Origin: Verrucomicrobiota bacterium
Lineage (GTDB): Bacteria > Verrucomicrobiota > Verrucomicrobiia > Opitutales > Opitutaceae
Direction: 5' to 3'
DNA: 45,684 bases
NCBI GenBank assembly: GCA_025352985.1
Contig: JANXRL010000098.1
Coordinates: forward strand, 1-45,684
The notes beneath the pieces were generated by a model. That model was not told the origin of the DNA. It searched no databases and saw nothing but the letters and a program-made list of their open reading frames with translations. The stretch's first letter is position 1, and each line of letters opens with the position of its first letter. Below are positions 1 through 9,374 of the stretch, in pieces. The position numbers and the translations under genes were made by a program.

Positions 1-444
1 CGCCCGGTTAGCCGAGCCGCACAACAACATGAAGTCGTCCGGCGACATCGTCTCCGATTCTCCAGCCACCTCGAACGGCATGCGATGGTCGATTTGCAAT
101 GCCGCCTCGGGCATCTCCTCCAGATAAATGAAACAGCGGCAGCCATACTTGGCGATGAGCGCCTCTTTGATCTGCTTGGACAGGCCGGTGCGCCCGTCAA
201 ACCGACGCACCTTCAGGTTTGTCGGGTCACCAAAACGATAGGCCGCGATTTTCCTGCCGTCGCCACCGGTAACCGTCACGCGTTCGATGGGTATTCCGTG
301 CTCCTTCACGTCGCGGGCCGCCCTGGGAGGATGGTTGTAGCCGTAGAGGTTTTTAAGTTCCTCCGTGGTGATTTGCCCGTGCTCCAGAATATGCGTGATC
401 ACCGTTCGGGGACGTTTGGCCGTCACCGACAGGCACAACGCCAA
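1..444 (-). CDS. HNH-type restriction endonuclease, 3' truncated by window edge
   Basis: Reading the minus strand from about position 504 to position 1 gives an uninterrupted frame that starts at the end of the adenine methylase gene. It contains TAKRPRTVITHILEHG, then GYNHPPRAARDVKEHGIP, then a C-R-C-F-I-Y segment, IDHRMPFE and FMLLCGSANRA. The IDHR histidine and the NR asparagine fit an HNH (beta-beta-alpha-metal) nuclease. Family knowledge, from memory, says such proteins are cognate nucleases of D12 adenine methylases; that makes this the R gene of a type II R-M system. The C-terminus is outside the window. No ATG exists at the 5' end; TTG at 444 or 438 follows an AAGGAG at 455-450, but conserved-looking residues (YPKEFLALC) begin further upstream, so the start is uncertain. 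Confidence 0.7.
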   Translation of the reverse strand, partial: MALCLSVTAKRPRTVITHILEHGQITTEELKNLYGYNHPPRAARDVKEHGIPIERVTVTGGDGRKIAAYRFGDPTNLKVRRFDGRTGLSKQIKEALIAKYGCRCFIYLEEMPEAALQIDHRMPFEVAGESETMSPDDFMLLCGSANRA

Positions 445-484
445 AAACTCCTTTGGGTATTGTTTCTTTGGCTTGTCGCTGAAT

Positions 485-1387
485 TCAAAAAAGCTCGGGT
501 TGCTTCACCGGCCTGCGACTCGCCCTCGGCGGAATCACCCCGATTTCGGCGGCAAGCGCGGGCGAAATATAAAGGGACTCGACGGTGTGCTCTTCCCGTC
601 CGAGCAAGGTCGATTGCGTCGAACGCCCGGCCTCCAGCTCGACATGCGCGAGCCCCAAATACGAAGGCAGCGGCTCGCCGTAGTGTTTGTTACCCGTCCT
701 TCCGTCGTAGCTGACCGCATAACGCAGCCCTCGCGCGTTCAGGCAGTCCAGCGCCACCACAAAATCATCGAACGACAACCCGGCCAGATAACGGGAATCC
801 CTCTCGCCCGACGTCCCCTGATACGGAGGGTCCATGTATATCACATCCTCTGGCTCCGCCGCCGCCAGCACGTCGCGGAAATCATGCGAGGTGACAACCG
901 TGCGCCCCCGCAGCAGCCGAGAGACTGCCATGATGTTTTGCCGCATCGTCTCGGGTCGCGTGCCCAAGCGCCGTTTGTCGGGGCTCTGGTTGAACATACC
1001 CTCGCTGTTGTAGCGGACGGCTCCCTTGATGCACCGAGCCAGTAAATAAAGAAAGAGTTTCGGTTCCTGCGTGCGGTTAAATTTTTCGCGCAGCGTATAA
1101 AAATGTTCGAGGGCGTCCTCCGCCTCGCCCTTCCAAAGCTGGGCATAGGCGTCGGCCAACTCTTCCGGGCGGTTGATAATTAGATTCAGCAATTCCGCCA
1201 AAGGCTTGTTCAGGTCGTTGATCCAATAGCGATCCGCCCTCATCCGTGCCGCACACGCCAGCGTCATCGCCGCCGATCCCGCAAACGGGTCCACCAAGCG
1301 GCGACATTTGGCGGGCAGGTAATTCAGGATCAGGGGTGCCAAGGCTCGCTTGCTGCCTTGGTATTGAAATGGCTGAGGGACAATCAT
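485..1387 (-). CDS. D12-class DNA adenine (N6) methyltransferase
   Basis: This is a class D12 N6-adenine methyltransferase of 300 residues. The N-terminus has the S-adenosylmethionine-binding FQYQGSKRALAP and DPFAGSAAM motifs, and the catalytic DPPY appears as YMDPPYQG about two thirds along. It would protect host DNA at the site cut by the HNH nuclease encoded directly downstream, whose frame overlaps its end. An in-frame ATG at 1468 would add 27 residues that do not look like the family, so the ATG at 1387 just before IVPQPFQYQG is preferred; neither start has a strong ribosome-binding site. The recognition site cannot be read from the sequence. Compared with the glycolytic genes to the right, the pair looks like an accessory module. 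Confidence 0.85.
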   Translation of the reverse strand: MIVPQPFQYQGSKRALAPLILNYLPAKCRRLVDPFAGSAAMTLACAARMRADRYWINDLNKPLAELLNLIINRPEELADAYAQLWKGEAEDALEHFYTLREKFNRTQEPKLFLYLLARCIKGAVRYNSEGMFNQSPDKRRLGTRPETMRQNIMAVSRLLRGRTVVTSHDFRDVLAAAEPEDVIYMDPPYQGTSGERDSRYLAGLSFDDFVVALDCLNARGLRYAVSYDGRTGNKHYGEPLPSYLGLAHVELEAGRSTQSTLLGREEHTVESLYISPALAAEIGVIPPRASRRPVKQPELF

Positions 1388-1689
1388 GCGGGTATCCAGT
1401 GGACGAGTCGTGATCGCACACGGGAATAGGACTTCATAATGATTTCGATGGAAAAACCGTGAAGTCATCCAACGACAGGCGCAACGCTGGTTTCAGGAGA
1501 TTGTTGTTTAGTCAAAAACGAAGCCCGATGGGCAAAGGACACCGAGTCGGCTAAAATTAAATCTCCACGCGCCGACGCAGGCAAGACGGCAGCCCCTCAA
1601 GTCCCGGCCCGTTCCTGATTTCCCGCTTTCCACATAAACCCGGTTCGGAAACCGTATCGCGGCTCTGATCCGGTCGGCATGTCTTAAGT
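1388..1689. other. Gene-free spacer between methylase and tpiA terminator
   Basis: About 300 bases separate the methylase start from the terminator of the glycolytic operon. I see no convincing gene in either strand; the open frames here show no recognisable residues. If the upstream ATG at 1468 is the real methylase start, 81 bases at the left of this stretch are coding. It should hold the promoter of the methylase-endonuclease pair, but no clear -35/-10 pair stands out. Confidence 0.5.
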
Positions 1690-1719
1690 AAAAAAAAGGC
1701 GGCCCTTTGCGGGGCCGCC
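1690..1719 (-). terminator. Rho-independent terminator of the gap-pgk-tpiA operon
   Basis: On the minus strand a perfect 8-base-pair GC stem (ggcggccc at 1698-1705 with gggccgcc at 1712-1719) with a six-base loop is followed by eight T residues. It lies 24 bases beyond the tpiA stop codon, as expected for the end of the operon. Confidence 0.85.
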
Positions 1720-1742
1720 CTTTTGTCGAATGAGAGGGTTCC

Positions 1743-2513
1743 TTACTTGGCCGCTGCGGCCGCTTTGATGAGATCCACGAAGCTGCGGGCCTCAAGGGAG
1801 GCGCCGCCGATGAGTCCGCCGTCGATGTCTTTTTGCGCGAGGAGCTCGGGGGCGTTGGCGGGCTTCATCGAGCCGCCGTAGAGGATGCGAACCTTCTGCG
1901 CGACGGCATCACCGAAGAGCTTCACGAGGAGGCTGCGGATGAATGCGTGCACTTCCTGCGCCTGCTCGGTCGTGGCGACCTTGCCGGTGCCGATGGCCCA
2001 CACGGGCTCGTAGGCGATGACCACACTCGTCGCGAGGTCCTTGCTCACGCCTTCGAGGCCGGCCTCGAGCTGCGTCTGCACGACCTTGAGAGTCTGGTTG
2101 CCTTCGCGCTCGACGAGGGTTTCGCCGACGCAGAGGATGGGCTTGAGCTGGCCTTTGAGCGAGGCGAGCACCTTCTGGTTGATAAAGGCGTCGGTCTCCT
2201 TGAAATACGTGCGGCGCTCGCTGTGGCCGAGGATCACATAATTGGTGAAGATCGCGCGGAGCATGCCGACGGAGATCTCGCCGGTGTAGGCGCCGCCAGC
2301 CTCGGGATGCACGTTCTGCGCGCCGAGCTTGACGACGGAGCCATCGAGGGCCTTGCCAACCGCCTCGAGAGAGGTAAACGGAGGGGCGACCACGACTTCG
2401 ACGTCGGATTGTTTGCCGACTTCGGCGACGAGTTCCTGCACGAGCGCGACGGCGTCGGAGGAAGTTTTGTTCATCTTCCAGTTACCGGCGATGAGTTTTT
2501 TACGAATGGTCAT
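1743..2513 (-). CDS. tpiA: Triosephosphate isomerase
   Basis: TIM-barrel enzyme of 256 residues interconverting dihydroxyacetone phosphate and glyceraldehyde 3-phosphate in cytosolic glycolysis and gluconeogenesis. The N-terminal GNWKMNK supplies the catalytic Asn11 and Lys13, ILGHSERR supplies His97, AYEPVWAIGTGK supplies Glu169 and the hinged lid loop, and YGGSMKPAN plus GGLIGGASL form the phosphate site. Length is normal for bacteria. The ATG at 2513 (MTIRKKLIAGNWK) is chosen over an upstream ATG whose extra residues do not belong to the family. It is the last gene of a gap-pgk-tpiA operon and is followed by a strong terminator. Confidence 0.97.
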   Translation of the reverse strand: MTIRKKLIAGNWKMNKTSSDAVALVQELVAEVGKQSDVEVVVAPPFTSLEAVGKALDGSVVKLGAQNVHPEAGGAYTGEISVGMLRAIFTNYVILGHSERRTYFKETDAFINQKVLASLKGQLKPILCVGETLVEREGNQTLKVVQTQLEAGLEGVSKDLATSVVIAYEPVWAIGTGKVATTEQAQEVHAFIRSLLVKLFGDAVAQKVRILYGGSMKPANAPELLAQKDIDGGLIGGASLEARSFVDLIKAAAAAK

Positions 2514-2530
2514 GTGAGTAGAAAGGCGGG

Positions 2531-2590
2531 GCGCGTTGACCTCAACACGCCTGGTTAAGAAGCAGGGAAAGCGCGTTGAGGTCAACGCGC
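2531..2590. repeat. Intergenic inverted repeat between pgk and tpiA
   Basis: Two 20-base arms (2531-2550 and 2571-2590), built on gcgcgttgacctcaac, are inverted relative to each other with one mismatch and a 20-base spacer. They fill most of the 86-base gap between pgk and tpiA. In RNA they would form a long GC-rich hairpin, which could attenuate transcription or stabilise the upstream mRNA. The form resembles a dispersed REP/MITE-like genomic repeat. Confidence 0.7.
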
Positions 2591-2599
2591 TCCACCTTA

Positions 2600-3838
2600 T
2601 CAGGACTCCAAGAAAACAACGCCCGGGAGGGCCTTGCCTTCGAGGAACTCGAGGGAGGCGCCGCCGCCGGTGGAGGTGTGGGTGACCTTGTCGGTGATCT
2701 TGAACTTCTTCGCGGCCGTGGCGGTGTCACCCCCGCCGATCACGGTGATCGCGCCGAGCTTGGTCGCCTCGGCGATGGCCTCGGCCATGCCTTTGGTCGC
2801 GCCGGAGAACTTCTCAAACTCGAACACGCCGGGAGGCCCGTTCCAGATGATGGTCCTGGCCGAAAGAATCGTCTCCCGGTAAAGCACAATGGACTTCGGG
2901 CCGGCGTCGAGGCCCTGCCAGCCTTCGGGAATGTCCTCGCCGACGATCTGCGTGGCGGCGTCGGGCGCGAACTTGTCGGCCGCGATGAAATCAACCGGGA
3001 ACACGAGCTTCACACCCTTGGCCTTCGCCTTGGCAACCAGTTCCTCGACGATCTTCGCGCCCTCGGGATCAAACAGACTCGCACCGATTTGCTTGCCGAA
3101 GACGACCTTGTTGAAGGTGTAGGCCATGCCGCCGCCAATGATGAGGATGTTGGCCTTGTCGAGGAGGTTGTTGATGAGGGGAATCTTGTCGGCGATCTTC
3201 GCGCCGCCGAGAATGGCGAGCAGCGGACGCTCGGGATTGTCCAAAACCTTGGCGAAGGCCTTGAGCTCGGCTTCCATGAGGAAACCGGCGGCCTTCTGCG
3301 GGAGGTTGACGCCGACGATGGAGCTGTGGGCGCGATGGGCGGTGCCGAAGGCGTCGTTGACATAAACGTCGGCGAGCTTCGAAAGGCTGGCGCGGAAGGC
3401 TTCCACGGCGGCCTTGTCGGCCTTCACGGAGGTGCCGTCTTCGAGCTTTACCTTGCCCTCTTCCTCGATGTGGAAGCGGAGGTTTTCGAGGAGGAGGACG
3501 TCACCGGCCTTCAAGGCGGAGGCGGCCTGCTCGGCGACCGGGCCGACGCAGTCGAAGGCGAAGGCGACGGGCTTGGCGAGGAGCTTGGCAAGTTCGTCGG
3601 CTACGGGCTTGAGGGAGAATTTGGCGATGACCTTGCCATCCGGACGTCCGAGGTGGCTGGCGAGAACGACTGAGGCGCCTTTTTCGAGGGCGTATTTGAT
3701 CGTGGGGAGCGCGGCGACGATGCGCGCGTTGTTGGTGATGGCACCAGTGACTTTGTCCTGGGGGACGTTGAAATCGACGCGGATGAACACGCGTTTGTCG
3801 GCGAGGTCGAGATCGCGGATGGTTTTGAATTTGGACAT
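2600..3838 (-). CDS. pgk: Phosphoglycerate kinase
   Basis: Phosphoglycerate kinase (412 residues, the usual size) transfers phosphate between 1,3-bisphosphoglycerate and ADP. The N-terminal [29 protein letters not shown] and [14 protein letters not shown] segments bind the triose substrate; [29 protein letters not shown] and [12 protein letters not shown] form the nucleotide domain, and [13 protein letters not shown] is the C-terminal signature. The start at 3838 begins directly with [12 protein letters not shown]. It lies between gap (114-base gap with an inverted repeat) and tpiA on the same strand, so the three are probably one transcript. Confidence 0.97.
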   Translation of the reverse strand: MSKFKTIRDLDLADKRVFIRVDFNVPQDKVTGAITNNARIVAALPTIKYALEKGASVVLASHLGRPDGKVIAKFSLKPVADELAKLLAKPVAFAFDCVGPVAEQAASALKAGDVLLLENLRFHIEEEGKVKLEDGTSVKADKAAVEAFRASLSKLADVYVNDAFGTAHRAHSSIVGVNLPQKAAGFLMEAELKAFAKVLDNPERPLLAILGGAKIADKIPLINNLLDKANILIIGGGMAYTFNKVVFGKQIGASLFDPEGAKIVEELVAKAKAKGVKLVFPVDFIAADKFAPDAATQIVGEDIPEGWQGLDAGPKSIVLYRETILSARTIIWNGPPGVFEFEKFSGATKGMAEAIAEATKLGAITVIGGGDTATAAKKFKITDKVTHTSTGGGASLEFLEGKALPGVVFLES

Positions 3839-3860
3839 GGTCGGAGTCGTTAAAATAAAT

Positions 3861-3931
3861 TTGCCGCGGATGACACGGACGAAGGCGGATGAATCAGAGA
3901 GTATCCGCGATCATCCGCGTATCCGCGGCAA
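3861..3931. repeat. CGCGGAT-rich inverted repeat between gap and pgk
   Basis: Eleven-base arms ttgccgcggat (3861-3871) and its exact complement (3921-3931) enclose a second nested pair, gcggatga (3885-3892) and tcatccgc (3911-3918). The unit cgcggat/atccgcg recurs five times in about 70 bases. It looks like a dispersed non-coding repeat placed in the operon spacer; in the gap-pgk transcript it would fold into a compound hairpin. Confidence 0.65.
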
Positions 3932-3952
3932 TGGTTTAAGAGAGGACGCTAA

Positions 3953-5167
<1,215 letters not shown>

Positions 5168-7621
5168 TTAACTTTCCCGCAACCAAAGGCCGAGACCTAG
5201 TGCGGGGACGTAGAGGTTGCCCTCAACCCGCCGGCCACCACCTGCATGAAATGTTGAAAAAAAGCGCTCTTGGTCAGCGATTTGTCGCCAGTCACCCGAG
5301 GCGACTTCATCACCTATCGGGATAGTCACGTCGTAGATGGTAGGGTTGATCGCAAAAAGTATCTGATGCGGACCTTGGGAATGATCAGCGTTGTAAAGCA
5401 CGGCGGGCGCGGCGGTATCGACCGCCCAGAAAAATTCAAAAAAGCCCTCGGTCGCACGCGAAAAGTGGCGCAGCAGCCTGCCCGGCTCCGACCGACGGAA
5501 GGCGATCCAGTCCGCAAAATAGGCGTGCGTGGACGGAAACCGATAGATGCGCCGATAATCCAAGGCGTTCACGTCGCCCATCTGATAGGTATTGTTGATG
5601 CCCTGCTTCGAGCGGATGAAATCCTGGCCGGCCGAAAGCATGGGAATGCCGATGGACATGTGCAGGAAGGCAACCATCAGGTGCGTGCGGCGGCGGTCGT
5701 TGAGCGTGGGGTGGTCGCCGTTGCCGCTGGCGTTCTCGGTGATGTTGTCGATCCACGTCTTATCGTCGTGGGACTCGGTATAGTTGACCGTCTGCGCCGG
5801 CCATTTGGCATAATACCACGGCGAACCCTTCAGGTAATACTCCAGGCTTTCGCGCGTGCCGCCACCGCGCACGTAATCGCGCACGAAGTTGCGGTAGCCG
5901 TCGTTCCACGAGGCCCAGCCGGTGTCGCGCAGCTCTCCCGCGGCGTGCCCGCGGAAACTCCACGGCTCGGCGATGAGGATGATGTCGGGCTTCACGCGCT
6001 TGAGCGCGACCTCGACCTGCTTGAGAACGTCCACGCCCACGAGATCGGCCAGGTCGAAGCGAAAGCCGTCCACACCGTAGGTCTCCACGAGATGGCGGCA
6101 GCTGTCGATGATCAGGCGCGTCGTCATCACTGAACGCCCGCGCAGGTCGTTCCCACAGCCGCTCCAGTTGGAAAGATTCCCCGCGCCGTCCTGCTCAAAG
6201 TAATAGAGGCGGTCCACAAACATCAGGTGCGCCGGCTCGCCGACATGGTTGTAAACCACGTCAAGGACCACCGCCATGCCGCGCCGGTGAAAAGCCGCGA
6301 CGAGCGCCTGCAACTCCTTCACCCCGGACGCGCGCGACGGATCGAGTGCGTAGCCACTGTCGGGCGAGAAAAAATTATCCGTCATGTAACCCCAGTGGTA
6401 TTCGTCGGCCGTCTTCGCGTCGTTTTGCTGCACGGGCTGGAGCTCCACGCAGTTCACGCCCAGCCGGTGAAGGTAAAAATCAGGATGCTCGACCCACTTG
6501 CGCAGGCCCGTGAAGCCCCGCCGCTCCTCCGCGCTCATCGCCACGGGAGCGAGCGCGGTGAGGTCACGCACATGCGCCTCGGCCATCACCAGATCGTGCC
6601 ACGCGGGTGTTTTGAAATTGCGGTCCCCTTCACCCACCCAAGCGGCATCCAGCACGATTCCCGGCCCCAGACGACCGACCGCCGCCAACGCATACGGATC
6701 CAGCACGCGATGCTGCGGATCAAAAAGCCCGAAAGCGTCAACCGGCCCGTCCACGTGATACCAGTAGAACCAGCCGTGCAGGTTGCCCGCCAGGGTGATC
6801 TCCCACACGCCGGCCAGTCCATGCGGGTCGGCGCGCCGCACAAGCGGATAACGATGCGGGTTGTCCTGCTGATCGGGCGCGGCGCAGACGGACAGCCAGA
6901 CGGATTTGGCACGCGGCGCGAAAAGCCGGAAGACCGTCTCCTCTTCGCGCACCAGCGCCCCGAGCGGCAGATCAGTCCCCAGCGCATAGAAAAAATCGCC
7001 CGGCATAAGCGGCACGCTCTCGTCCGTCTCCCCCGCCGACCAGCGCACCACCGCCGGCTCCGAAAGATTATGGGCATGCGCGAGGGTGAACTTGAACAAG
7101 TGCTGGCCGGTGCGACCAGGATCGATCGCCAGGTTGAAATTACCCGAGCTGTCACGCGTCGCATTCGGCGCCCCGGCATTGACCGGTAGCCAGACGTGCG
7201 CCGCCGTCACAAATTTGAACCGCATGGGCGGATCACGATAAAACGGATCCGCCGCTCCCGACCACAGCAGCACCGGATCCCCGTCAAGCGAGGCAGTCCG
7301 CAATGCCCACTCCGCCTGCCCCACAGCCTCCTGCCAGCCGTTGAAATCGCCCGCCAGATAAACGGTCTCAACCGCCGGATTGATTTCGGTATGCTGGGAA
7401 AGCCTCAGGAAGAAATAGATCTCGTGCTTGCGGTTGACGAAGTAGCCGCTCTCGCAACCAAAGGTGTAATCGGGCACGCGTTGCAACGCAGCGAACCGCC
7501 CCGCCCCGCCGAGTGCGAGCGGCGGCAGGTGCCGCGCCTTCCAGTCATGCAGGAGCTCGATAACCCCATCCGTGGGAGATTCCAGCCATGCGCGGGCGAT
7601 TTTTTTGGGACGATGGGACAT
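5168..7621 (-). CDS. Pullulanase-like glycogen/starch debranching enzyme (GH13)
   Basis: An 817-residue alpha-1,6-glucosidase of glycoside hydrolase family 13, type I pullulanase group. About the first 330 residues hold CBM48-like beta-sandwich domains (VYLAGDFNGW near 87-96, VFRLFAPRAKSVWL near 230). The barrel follows with YHWGYMTDNFF (a variant of the pullulanase YNWGYDP signature), VVLDVVYNH, DGFRFDLAD with nucleophile Asp523, ILIAEPW with acid/base Glu552, and TESHDD with Asp619. No signal peptide is visible, so it should act in the cytosol on glycogen or imported maltodextrins. It stands as a single gene; a palindrome 75 bases upstream may be its operator. Exact substrate preference cannot be read from the sequence. 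Confidence 0.88.
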   Translation of the reverse strand: MSHRPKKIARAWLESPTDGVIELLHDWKARHLPPLALGGAGRFAALQRVPDYTFGCESGYFVNRKHEIYFFLRLSQHTEINPAVETVYLAGDFNGWQEAVGQAEWALRTASLDGDPVLLWSGAADPFYRDPPMRFKFVTAAHVWLPVNAGAPNATRDSSGNFNLAIDPGRTGQHLFKFTLAHAHNLSEPAVVRWSAGETDESVPLMPGDFFYALGTDLPLGALVREEETVFRLFAPRAKSVWLSVCAAPDQQDNPHRYPLVRRADPHGLAGVWEITLAGNLHGWFYWYHVDGPVDAFGLFDPQHRVLDPYALAAVGRLGPGIVLDAAWVGEGDRNFKTPAWHDLVMAEAHVRDLTALAPVAMSAEERRGFTGLRKWVEHPDFYLHRLGVNCVELQPVQQNDAKTADEYHWGYMTDNFFSPDSGYALDPSRASGVKELQALVAAFHRRGMAVVLDVVYNHVGEPAHLMFVDRLYYFEQDGAGNLSNWSGCGNDLRGRSVMTTRLIIDSCRHLVETYGVDGFRFDLADLVGVDVLKQVEVALKRVKPDIILIAEPWSFRGHAAGELRDTGWASWNDGYRNFVRDYVRGGGTRESLEYYLKGSPWYYAKWPAQTVNYTESHDDKTWIDNITENASGNGDHPTLNDRRRTHLMVAFLHMSIGIPMLSAGQDFIRSKQGINNTYQMGDVNALDYRRIYRFPSTHAYFADWIAFRRSEPGRLLRHFSRATEGFFEFFWAVDTAAPAVLYNADHSQGPHQILFAINPTIYDVTIPIGDEVASGDWRQIADQERFFSTFHAGGGRRVEGNLYVPALGLGLWLRES

Positions 7622-7695
7622 GAAACGGTGGAAGACGAAGTATCATTCCCCATGCCAACCCCGCACAAGATTGAAAGCACCGCGCGACACGCGGT

Positions 7696-7709
7696 CTTCG
7701 TTAACGAAG
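7696..7709. promoter_or_regulatory. 14-base palindrome upstream of the pullulanase gene
   Basis: A perfect palindrome, CTTCGTTAACGAAG, lies about 75 bases upstream of the pullulanase start. Its size and symmetry fit an operator for a dimeric repressor or activator of carbohydrate genes. No second copy is seen nearby and the regulator is not in the window. Confidence 0.4.
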
Positions 7710-7859
7710 GACTCATTGCCCACCGCTTTCCTTAAAATTGATAAAACTCAAAGCGCTCACTTTGGATCGCCCTGTGAAATATCAAAATACGAACAGTCCT
7801 CATCAAAATTCCCACTTGCCGGCCAACGGAGCGGCACCCACACGCGGGCCTCATGGCTG

Positions 7860-8196
7860 TAACCTCGTTGTCGAAGGTTATTACGATGGAGAGCCGCATA
7901 CTGATGCGGCAGAAGGTTAAAACCGGGTGGTAAGGACGGAAGCCTTTTTCCCCTCCGATCAGGGTTTACTCCATCTGTTCCTTCACCCGAAGAACCCTGC
8001 CCGGTAGAGCAGCGGTCCTATTGTTGGTTCGCGCATAGCCCTGTGCACCCTCCGTCCGGAAGGCCGTCCCGAAGCAGTGTCTGAAACAAACAAAACTCGG
8101 CCTTCGGCTATATGGTTAATGCTACTACCTTCCGCCGCGAACGGTGTGGTGGGTCTGCACCCCAGACGATTGCGCAGGCTTGCGCATAGTCCCACT
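7860..8196 (+). ncRNA. Candidate structured RNA upstream of mnmA
   Basis: This gene-free stretch carries several clean stems: taacct/aggtta (7860-7880), gccgcat/atgcggc (7893-7910), cgggtg/cacccg (7924-7929 with 7984-7989), and near its end a multibranch arrangement with gtggg/cccac (8149-8153 with 8191-8195) enclosing a gtctg/cagac hairpin (8153-8167) and a tgcgca/tgcgca hairpin (8171-8186). The length and density of hairpins suggest a small RNA or a long leader of mnmA. I could not match it to RNase P, tmRNA, SRP RNA or a known riboswitch from conserved motifs. Strand is assumed from the adjacent gene. Confidence 0.35.
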
Positions 8197-8241
8197 GTAG
8201 GGGTTGACAAACCGCAGCCGCTGCCCACGTCGTGATGCGCC

Positions 8242-9330
8242 GTGCCCTCGCCAGAAAAGATCCTCGTCGCCATGTCCGGCGGAGTTGACAGCTCCGTCGC
8301 CGCCCTCCTCCTCCAGCGCCAGGGGCACGACCTCGTCGGCGCCTACATGAAGAACTGGATCAACGAGGACAACGTCATCGGCCACTGCCCATGGATGCAG
8401 GACATCGAGGACGCCCGCGCCGTGTGCGACCGGCTCGGCATCGAGTTTCGCGTCGTCAACCTCATGCAGGACTACCGCGAGCGTGTCGTCGCCTATCTGC
8501 TTGATGGCTACCGCCGCGGTCTCACGCCGAACCCCGACATCATGTGCAACCGCGAGATCAAGTTCGGCGTGTTCCGTGCCTGGGCCAAAGACCACGGTTT
8601 CGCCGCCGTCGCCACCGGCCATTACGTGCGCCGCGAACCGCTCGCCGACGGCGGCTTCGCCCTCATCGAAGGAGCCGACAAAAACAAGGACCAGTCCTAC
8701 TTCCTCGCGCTCCTCTCCCAGGAACAGCTCGCCGACGCCCGCTTCCCCATCGGACACCTGCCCAAGCCCGAGTTGCGCCGCCTCGCCGCTGACGCCGGCC
8801 TACCCACCGCTACTAAAAAAGACAGCCAGGGCATCTGTTTCATCGGCGAAGTAAAGATGCAGGACTTCCTCCGCCAATACGTGCCCGACCAACCCGGCCC
8901 CATCGTGCGCGCCGCCGACGGCAAAACCCTCGGCGAACACCGCGGCCTGCACTACTTCACACTCGGCCAGCGCAAGGGCATCGGCGTCCCCTCCAACACC
9001 GACAACCGCGCCTACGTCGTCGTTGGCAAACGCTCCGCCGACAACGCCCTCCTCGTCGCCTTCGACCTGCCCGACGCCCCGGGACTTTTTCAAGCCAAGG
9101 CGCGCATCCATTCACTCGAGTGGAACGCCGCACCCGTCACCACGCCGCGCCAGCTCGAAGGCCGCGTGCGCTACCGCGACCCGCGCGTGGCCGTGGAATT
9201 CATCCCTGATACCGAAGGCGAAGGAACCGCGCTCGTGCGCTTCGACGAACCTCAGCGCGGCCTCGCCAGCGGCCAGATCCTCGCGCTCCACGACGGCGAT
9301 CGGCTGCTCGGGGGCGGCATCTATGCTTAA
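8242..9330 (+). CDS. mnmA: tRNA-uridine 2-sulfurtransferase MnmA
   Basis: MnmA thiolates U34 of tRNAs for Lys, Glu and Gln, using ATP to adenylate the base and a persulfide relayed to its cysteines. The protein (362 residues, normal size) has the PP-loop [11 protein letters not shown] at 10-20, catalytic Cys102 in [17 protein letters not shown] near 124-128, DQSYFL at 150-155 and the second cysteine Cys199 in QGICFIG. The start codon is GTG at 8242. Family homologues usually begin with a short tail before the PP-loop, as here. The preceding 600 bases are non-coding and structured. The gene stands alone, followed 44 bases later by the FUSC-family gene. Confidence 0.95.
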   Translation: MPSPEKILVAMSGGVDSSVAALLLQRQGHDLVGAYMKNWINEDNVIGHCPWMQDIEDARAVCDRLGIEFRVVNLMQDYRERVVAYLLDGYRRGLTPNPDIMCNREIKFGVFRAWAKDHGFAAVATGHYVRREPLADGGFALIEGADKNKDQSYFLALLSQEQLADARFPIGHLPKPELRRLAADAGLPTATKKDSQGICFIGEVKMQDFLRQYVPDQPGPIVRAADGKTLGEHRGLHYFTLGQRKGIGVPSNTDNRAYVVVGKRSADNALLVAFDLPDAPGLFQAKARIHSLEWNAAPVTTPRQLEGRVRYRDPRVAVEFIPDTEGEGTALVRFDEPQRGLASGQILALHDGDRLLGGGIYA

Positions 9331-9374
9331 TAAAGCGTGACCCCGTCATCAAGCGGCGTTGAAACTCGTCATTG

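Noticed and set aside
2576-3673. 365-codon plus-strand frame
   Set aside because: Antisense shadow of pgk.
8054-8078. Sequence resembling the SRP RNA apical loop (tccggaagg ... gaagcag)
   Set aside because: The two parts are separated by extra bases and the surrounding stems of SRP RNA are absent.
7860-8196. RNase P RNA or tmRNA
   Set aside because: The GAGGAAAGUCC core of RNase P and the T-loop/CCA end and tag frame of tmRNA are not found.
8204-8241. Promoter for mnmA from TTGACA at 8204-8209
   Set aside because: No -10-like sequence at 16-18 bases spacing before the GTG start.
8125-8757. 210-codon minus-strand frame over mnmA
   Set aside because: Antisense to the PP-loop region of mnmA; no recognisable protein features.
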